A program made the translations under genes and the position numbers. Below are positions 59,478-64,000 of a DNA stretch of 64,000 nucleotides, piece by piece. The DNA is taken from positions 868,001 to 932,000 of the forward strand of contig NZ_BMZM01000001.1 of assembly GCF_014652795.1 (NCBI RefSeq), given 5' to 3'. The number at the start of each line of letters is the position of its first letter. Position 1 is the first letter of the stretch. The stretch comes from Kushneria pakistanensis. Lineage in GTDB: Bacteria > Pseudomonadota > Gammaproteobacteria > Pseudomonadales > Halomonadaceae. The notes under the pieces were generated by a model. The model was not told where the DNA came from. It ran no database searches and was given only the letters and a program-made list of their open reading frames with translations.

Positions 59478-59512
59478 CAATGACGCCGACCTCGGGTCGG
59501 CGTCATTGTGTC
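59478..59512. terminator. Symmetrical hairpin between sthA and the Tus-like gene
   Basis: The perfect 14-bp arms CAATGACGCCGACC / GGTCGGCGTCATTG have a four-base loop. Tails are TGTCC on the right and TATTT (reading leftward) on the other strand. A likely shared terminator. Confidence 0.65.
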
Positions 59513-59595
59513 CAGGGGTACTATCATGAGGTCATATCACGTCTGATTCCGTCCGGGCCGGCATTCAAGGCGCAGGCATGGTGGCTTTTAAAGGT

Positions 59596-60456
59596 TCAGC
59601 GGCGATAACGATGAATGCGCAGACTCGGAATAAAGGGTTCACTCTCGATTTTCGAATCTGCACGTAATGCACGAGTCCGCTGCTCCGGAGGCTGCGGGGA
59701 GGGCTGATTGATCTGCGGCAGACGTTTATCCGATGCCGGTACGAATAATGGCAGGGCTACATTCATGGCGCGGCGTGTGTGGCCGTCTTCCAGTGGTTCT
59801 CGAAAAAACAGATTGGCTCGCATCAGGGGGGCCTGCGTCTGTACCTGTGCCAGCATCTCACCATCAGGCAGACCTGCCAGTAGTCGATACTGAATCTGGA
59901 CGTGCGCGGCTTCGTTGTTCAGCCTGGCCAGTTTGGCTTCTACCTCGGCGACACTCATGCGCTTGATGGAGCGTCCGCTGGAATACCATGCGAGCCGAAT
60001 GCGCGATACCGGGGCATCCGCGATCGGGAGACGCCGCCAGCACTGTTTGAGATGCAGGCGCGCCATGCCGCTTCCCTTGAGATGATCATGCAGAACAGGG
60101 TGGCGAAAGGGCAGCGTTGCCTTGAGCTCGGCAATCATATTGGGGTGTTGTTTTCGGGCAACGCTCAGCTGATGAGCAAAGGCATCCTTGCAACGATTTA
60201 CCTGCCATGCCTGCTCAAGCAGGGCGTCACTGGCCACCACGACGCCAATATGATCACGTGTCGCACGGCCGTCCTGCCCATCCTGATACCAGTAATCGGT
60301 CAATGCCCGCATCAGCCAGTCAATATCGGCTTCACCATCAAAGCGCCACATGGCCGGCGGCTGTTGTCTTGCCGATGCAATGAGTGCTTCCGTGGCTTCC
60401 ACCAGCTCGTCAAAACTCTTTTCCAGTTCCGCCATCAATTGATAGTGCAATGACAT
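59596..60456 (-). CDS. tus: DNA replication terminus site-binding protein, Tus family
   Basis: 286-aa basic protein whose pattern matches E. coli Tus, the fork-trap protein that binds Ter sites and blocks DnaB-led forks from one side. Matching stretches include: the N-terminal helices; a GVVV...NRCKDAF region that lines up with the GV...NKLKTTF region; LHDHLKG against the VHRHLPG segment that holds the lock histidine and glycine; RIRLAWYSS...VAEVEAKL against RFGWANK...RDEVLAQL; and the C-terminal IPSLRIHRY against IPRLHLYV. Overall identity is low, so the call rests on this ordered run of matches. It is transcribed from a promoter overlapping a Ter-like sequence. Confidence 0.75.
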   Translation of the reverse strand: MSLHYQLMAELEKSFDELVEATEALIASARQQPPAMWRFDGEADIDWLMRALTDYWYQDGQDGRATRDHIGVVVASDALLEQAWQVNRCKDAFAHQLSVARKQHPNMIAELKATLPFRHPVLHDHLKGSGMARLHLKQCWRRLPIADAPVSRIRLAWYSSGRSIKRMSVAEVEAKLARLNNEAAHVQIQYRLLAGLPDGEMLAQVQTQAPLMRANLFFREPLEDGHTRRAMNVALPLFVPASDKRLPQINQPSPQPPEQRTRALRADSKIESEPFIPSLRIHRYRR

Positions 60457-60492
60457 GACCGTGCCATCCCTGCGCTTGGAATATACCGTTAT

Positions 60493-60527
60493 CTTTTAGC
60501 ACGGGCCGAAACAGTTAACAATCCTGT
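60493..60527 (-). promoter_or_regulatory. Promoter of the Tus-like gene overlapping a Ter-like sequence
   Basis: On the minus strand the -35 TTGTTA (60516-60521) and -10 TAAAAG (60493-60498) are 17 bases apart. The -35 lies inside ACAGGATTGTTAACTGT, which resembles the E. coli Ter core (ATGTTGTAACTA), most clearly in its TAACT end. In E. coli a Ter site also overlaps the tus promoter and serves self-repression. Confidence 0.45.
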
Positions 60528-60587
60528 AATGGCTATCAGCATTCGCACTTAAAGGGTGTTATGACAGATGCTGATAGCCTGAATGCC

Positions 60588-61487
60588 TTAGCGGTCCAGG
60601 TATCGCTCGGTAATGTCGCCATAGGCGTCGATGCGACGATCACGCAGATAGGGCCAGATACGACGTACCTGTTCACTGCGTGCCGGGGACAGCGTGACCA
60701 AAAGCTCTTCGGTATCTTCACCGGCCAGCGCCAGAAGCTCCCCCTGAGCGCCGGCAATGAAACTGCCGCCCCAGAAATCGATTCCGTCGCCCACCTGACT
60801 GGGATCCTCTTCATGGCCTACCCGATTGGCAGCCAGTACCGGAATGCCATTGGCTACCGCATGCGAGCGCTGGATCAGAGTCCAGGCATCCTTTTGACGC
60901 TGCTTTTCATCCGGCTCATCCTTCGGGTCCCAACCAATGGCTGTGGGATAAAGCAGCATATCAGCGCCGGCCAGTGCCATCAGACGTGCGGCCTCGGGGT
61001 ACCACTGATCCCAGCACACCAGTACGCCCAGACGACCCACTGATGTGTCGATGGGCGTGAAGCCCTTTTGACGACCGACGTCTCCGGGGGTGAAGTAAAA
61101 CTTTTCATAGAACCCCGGATCATCCGGAATATGCATCTTGCGATAGATGCCAGCCAGGCCGCGATCGGTATCCAGCACGACTGCCGTATTGTGATAAAGC
61201 CCGGGCGCACGACGCTCAAAAATGGAGCCCACAATCACAATATTCAGCTCTCTGGCCAGTGCAGCCAGGAACTGGGTCGTCGGGCCTTCCAGCGGTTCTG
61301 CCAGATCAAAGACCTCGGTATCCTCACACTGACAGAAGTATCTTGTAGCGTGGAGCTCCTGAAGCAGTACGAGACGTGCGCCACGCTCTGCCAGCGCGCG
61401 GATGCCGCGCTCGCTCTCGGCAAGACTTCGCTGCTTGTCGTTCCAGGCCTTTTGCTGAACGACACCAACTTGAATGCTATCCATCAT
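60588..61487 (-). CDS. aguB: N-carbamoylputrescine amidase
   Basis: 299-aa nitrilase-superfamily enzyme that hydrolyses N-carbamoylputrescine to putrescine, CO2 and ammonia. The catalytic triad is visible: Glu in LLQELHA, Lys in RKMHIPDDPG, and Cys in VCWDQWYPE. It begins one base after the aguA stop, so the two form an operon for putrescine synthesis from agmatine. The Tus-like gene follows downstream. Confidence 0.94.
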   Translation of the reverse strand: MMDSIQVGVVQQKAWNDKQRSLAESERGIRALAERGARLVLLQELHATRYFCQCEDTEVFDLAEPLEGPTTQFLAALARELNIVIVGSIFERRAPGLYHNTAVVLDTDRGLAGIYRKMHIPDDPGFYEKFYFTPGDVGRQKGFTPIDTSVGRLGVLVCWDQWYPEAARLMALAGADMLLYPTAIGWDPKDEPDEKQRQKDAWTLIQRSHAVANGIPVLAANRVGHEEDPSQVGDGIDFWGGSFIAGAQGELLALAGEDTEELLVTLSPARSEQVRRIWPYLRDRRIDAYGDITERYLDR

Positions 61488-61488
61488 G

Positions 61489-62568
61489 TTATTTCTCCGC
61501 GTATCTGTTTTCGATCGCTTTTAACGTACCCGTAGGCAGCTGCATGGTCAGGCAGTGCAGGCTGCCGTGCTGTCGAATGACCTGGCGACAATCAATGGGG
61601 ATGATGTCGCGTCCTGGAAAGGCTTCTGACAGGGCCTGCATCGCGGCGTAATCGGCCCGGTCTGCATAGGACGGCATCAGGACTGCGTCATTGATGATCA
61701 AAAAATTGGCATAGGTGGCCGGCAGGCGGTGACCATCCTCCGGATCGAAGCAGGGCCCGGGCCAGGGCAGGGCAATCAGCCGATAAGGCTGGCCATCGCA
61801 ACGGCGAAACGCCTTCAGTTCGCGCTCCATGGCACTCAAGGCTTCAAAGTGTGGATCGGTCGGGTCATCGCAGCGTACGTAGGCTATGGTCTGCTCGTCA
61901 CAAAAGCGCGCCAGCGTGTCGATGTGGCTGTCGGTGTCATCGCCTTCCAGATACCCGTTTTCGAGCCACAGAACACGCTGGATGCCCAGATGATCCCTTA
62001 AATGCGCCTCGATTGCCGCCTGATCAAGATGAGGGTTGCGATTGGGATTTAAAAGGCAGCTGCGGGTAGTCAAGAGCGTGCCCTGGCCATCGGTCTCCAC
62101 GCCGCCGCCTTCCAGCACGATCTGCTGCATGCTCTCAAGCTCGGGCGTGAAAATACCCTGATCTGCCAGCACACCATTGAGGGCGTTATCACGTTCGGCG
62201 GAAAACTTGCCCCCCCAGCCGGTAAAACGATAGTCCAGCAGTCGCGCAGTGCCGTGTTCGATCACGGTCAACGGGCCGTGGTCGCGGGCCCAGGTGTCGT
62301 CACTGGGGGCAATGACCAGCGATAACCGGTTGTCGGGAACCCCCAGATGGGAAAGCGTCATGGCAAGCCGTTGACGGGTGCTTTCGTCTGGCAGGGTAAC
62401 AAGAACATGCTGATAGCGGGCGATAACCTCGATCAGGGTAATGAACGTGGTTTCGATGGCATCAAGCAGTGACGCCCAGTCGCTGTCACGGCCGGGCCAG
62501 CTGAGCATGACAGCCTGCTGAGGCGTCCATTCGGGTAAAAACTGACGGGATGAAGAGCCCTGGTTCAT
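61489..62568 (-). CDS. aguA: Agmatine deiminase
   Basis: 359-aa enzyme converting agmatine to N-carbamoylputrescine and ammonia. It belongs to the peptidyl-arginine deiminase fold. The WARDHGP and EGGGVETDGQGT segments and the catalytic cysteine in GSLHCLTMQ near the C-terminus are present. It is the first gene of aguA-aguB. No aguR-type regulator is next to it. Confidence 0.94.
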   Translation of the reverse strand: MNQGSSSRQFLPEWTPQQAVMLSWPGRDSDWASLLDAIETTFITLIEVIARYQHVLVTLPDESTRQRLAMTLSHLGVPDNRLSLVIAPSDDTWARDHGPLTVIEHGTARLLDYRFTGWGGKFSAERDNALNGVLADQGIFTPELESMQQIVLEGGGVETDGQGTLLTTRSCLLNPNRNPHLDQAAIEAHLRDHLGIQRVLWLENGYLEGDDTDSHIDTLARFCDEQTIAYVRCDDPTDPHFEALSAMERELKAFRRCDGQPYRLIALPWPGPCFDPEDGHRLPATYANFLIINDAVLMPSYADRADYAAMQALSEAFPGRDIIPIDCRQVIRQHGSLHCLTMQLPTGTLKAIENRYAEK

Positions 62569-62731
62569 GGCAACAGTGTTATCCGCTCAATCGGTGGGGC
62601 AGAAATCTGCAGGTTTGGCACATGGCCTGAGCCAATATTTTACCATTGACGGTGATTAAGGTGACGCCTGATGCAGATTGGTATAAAAATCCGTACCATA
62701 TCGGCTCCCGTCACTGGACCCCAGGCCAATA

Positions 62732-63973
62732 ATGCTTGATCGAATTCCCTTCCTGATCGGGCTTCGCTATACGCGAGCCAAGCGGCGTAACCATTTTATC
62801 TCCTTTATCTCGCTGACTTCCATGCTCGGCCTGACGCTGGGGGTGGCAGTGTTGATTCTGGTGCTTTCAGTGATGAATGGTTTCGACCATGAACTGAGGA
62901 CACGCGTGCTGGGGATGGTTCCGCACACCCGCATTGAAGCGCAAAACGGCGTGAACGACTGGCGTGCACTGGCAGAGCAGATGCAGCGACATGACCACGT
63001 GGTCGGTGCGGCGCCCTACATTGAGCAGCAGGGCATGTTCTCCTCCAATGGTCAGACACAGGGCGCCATGATAGAGGGCATTCTTCCTGAAGCTGAAGAG
63101 AAGGTCTCCATCATTGGCAGCCATATGGTGGGTGGCGAGCTTGCCTCGCTGCAAAAGGGCGAATGGAATGTCGTGCTTGGGAGTCTGCTGGCCAGAAATC
63201 TTGGTGTCGGCATCGGGGACAGTGTAACCCTGCTGGTGCCCGAGGCCTCCATTACGCCCGGCGGCGTCTTTCCAAGGTTGAAGCGTTTTACGGTTTCGGG
63301 CATTTTCCAGGTCGGGGCACAGCTTGATGGCGGCCTGGCCTACACAAGTCTTGGGGATATGAAAACGCTGGCGCGACAGTCCGGTGAAGCCCAGGGCGTG
63401 CGCTTGAAACTTGATGATCTCTTCAAGGCCCATAGCGTTACCCGCGATATTATTAACACCATGCCGCCCGGCTACCGCGGTATTGACTGGACCTACACAC
63501 AGGGCAACCTTTTCCAGGCCATTCAGATGGAAAAGCGCATGATCGGTCTGTTGCTGATGGTCATCGTGGCCGTGGCAGCGTTCAATATCGTCTCGACGCT
63601 GGTCATGGTCGTCACCGACAAGCATGCTGATATTGCCATCCTGCGCACACTTGGTGCCACGCCCGGCTCCATCATGGGCATCTTCATGGTGCAGGGAATT
63701 ACCATCGGCATCATCGGCATTGTACTGGGCGTTATTGCCGGTATCGGTCTGGCGCTGTCGATCGCCGATATCATCAGCTGGGTCGAATCAGCGTTCGGCA
63801 TTCAGTTTCTGGATCCCAGTGTCTACTTCATCAGCTATCTGCCTTCACGTCTTGAGTTTTCAGACGTCATCGTCGTGACCGGTATTGCGCTTCTTCTGAG
63901 CTTCTTGTCGACGCTTTATCCTGCGTGGCGGGCTGCACGTGTACAACCGGCCGAGGTGCTGCGCTATGAGTAA
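62732..63973 (+). CDS. lolC: Lipoprotein-releasing ABC transporter permease LolC
   Basis: 413-aa inner membrane permease that frees outer membrane lipoproteins for transfer to LolA. It has one N-terminal membrane helix (after RNHFISFISLTSMLG), a large periplasmic domain and three C-terminal helices (IVAVAAFNIVSTLVMV and others). The MNGFDHELR segment is typical of LolC/LolE. The downstream lolD start overlaps its stop. Confidence 0.93.
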   Translation: MLDRIPFLIGLRYTRAKRRNHFISFISLTSMLGLTLGVAVLILVLSVMNGFDHELRTRVLGMVPHTRIEAQNGVNDWRALAEQMQRHDHVVGAAPYIEQQGMFSSNGQTQGAMIEGILPEAEEKVSIIGSHMVGGELASLQKGEWNVVLGSLLARNLGVGIGDSVTLLVPEASITPGGVFPRLKRFTVSGIFQVGAQLDGGLAYTSLGDMKTLARQSGEAQGVRLKLDDLFKAHSVTRDIINTMPPGYRGIDWTYTQGNLFQAIQMEKRMIGLLLMVIVAVAAFNIVSTLVMVVTDKHADIAILRTLGATPGSIMGIFMVQGITIGIIGIVLGVIAGIGLALSIADIISWVESAFGIQFLDPSVYFISYLPSRLEFSDVIVVTGIALLLSFLSTLYPAWRAARVQPAEVLRYE

Positions 63974-64000
63974 TTCACATGAAAGGGTAGAGACCGCCAC
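63966..64000 (+). CDS. lolD: Start of lolD, ATP-binding subunit (cut by the window end)
   Basis: An ATG overlaps the lolC stop by eight bases and opens a frame (MSNSHERVETA) that runs off the window. By position this should be LolD, the ATPase of LolCDE. The eleven visible codons cannot prove it. Confidence 0.55.
   Translation, partial: MSNSHERVETA

Noticed and set aside
1-64000. tRNA, rRNA, CRISPR arrays, insertion sequences, prophage or integron parts
   Set aside because: I looked for clover-leaf ends, spaced direct repeats, transposase or integrase motifs and terminal inverted repeats and saw none. Short tRNA-like folds cannot be fully excluded without a dedicated search.

Overview
The window reads as a continuous stretch of core chromosome from a gammaproteobacterium, most likely a member of the Halomonadaceae (Halomonas, Chromohalobacter or Kushneria type). 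This is an inference. It rests on moderately high GC, acidic proteins, gene orders shared with pseudomonads (proA-nadD-rsfS-rlmH-mrdA-rodA-mltB-rlpA-dacA-ybeD-lipB-lipA; lexA-psrA-nagZ-hpt-mfd-gap-nqrABCDEF-nqrM-sthA; dsbD-accB-accC-prmA-dusB-fis-purH), a complete Na+-translocating NADH:quinone reductase, and a pyrophosphate-type phosphofructokinase. I see no rRNA, tRNA, insertion sequence, prophage, integrase or CRISPR array. Genes are densely packed, and many pairs overlap by 1 to 4 bases.

Layout. 1-4.5 kb: a small acidic protein, comF, the stress kinase srkA, folE and gabD, then a terminator and a 51-codon membrane peptide gene. 5-13.1 kb (minus strand): purH, fis, dusB, prmA, accC, accB, dsbD. 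13.3-17.1 kb: a pyrophosphate-centred group with soluble pyrophosphatase (ppa), a fused phosphatase/kinase-like protein whose two catalytic centres both look degraded, and PPi-dependent phosphofructokinase. 17.4-20.3 kb: murein peptide recycling ligase mpl and a DedA-PAP2 fusion. 20.5-31.9 kb (plus strand): proA, nadD, ribosome factors rsfS and rlmH, the rod-shape wall machinery (mrdA, rodA, mltB, rlpA, dacA), ybeD and the lipoate genes lipB and lipA. 32-36.5 kb: the periplasmic methionine sulfoxide repair pair msrPQ, a quinone-oxidoreductase-like enzyme, and a Nudix/DUF429-like pair. 36.5-43.3 kb: pyk, topA, two small uncharacterised proteins, an InaA-like kinase fold and lexA with an SOS box. 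43.4-51.4 kb: psrA-type regulator, nagZ, hpt, mfd, and a GAPDH with a long N-terminal extension. 51.7-59.5 kb: nqrABCDEF, nqrM and sthA. 59.6-62.6 kb (minus strand): a Tus/Ter-family replication-terminus protein and the agmatine genes aguB and aguA. 62.7 kb to the end: lolC and the first codons of lolD.

How the genes work together. Several groups form working units: wall elongation and septal trimming (mrdA to dacA, with mpl and nagZ in wall recycling), fatty acid and lipoate supply (accBC, lipBA), translation control (prmA, dusB, rsfS, rlmH), DNA damage and topology (lexA, mfd, topA), and sodium-coupled respiration with pyridine nucleotide balance (nqr, nqrM, sthA). Enzymes of lower glycolysis and PPi metabolism (pfp, gap, pyk, ppa) are scattered through the window.

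The observations most worth following are the Tus-like gene with a Ter-like sequence over its promoter (59.6-60.5 kb), the apparently doubly inactive kinase/phosphatase between two PPi enzymes (14-15.7 kb), the nqr cluster without an adjacent apbE but with nqrM tied to sthA, and an unlisted small membrane peptide at 4.6-4.7 kb.
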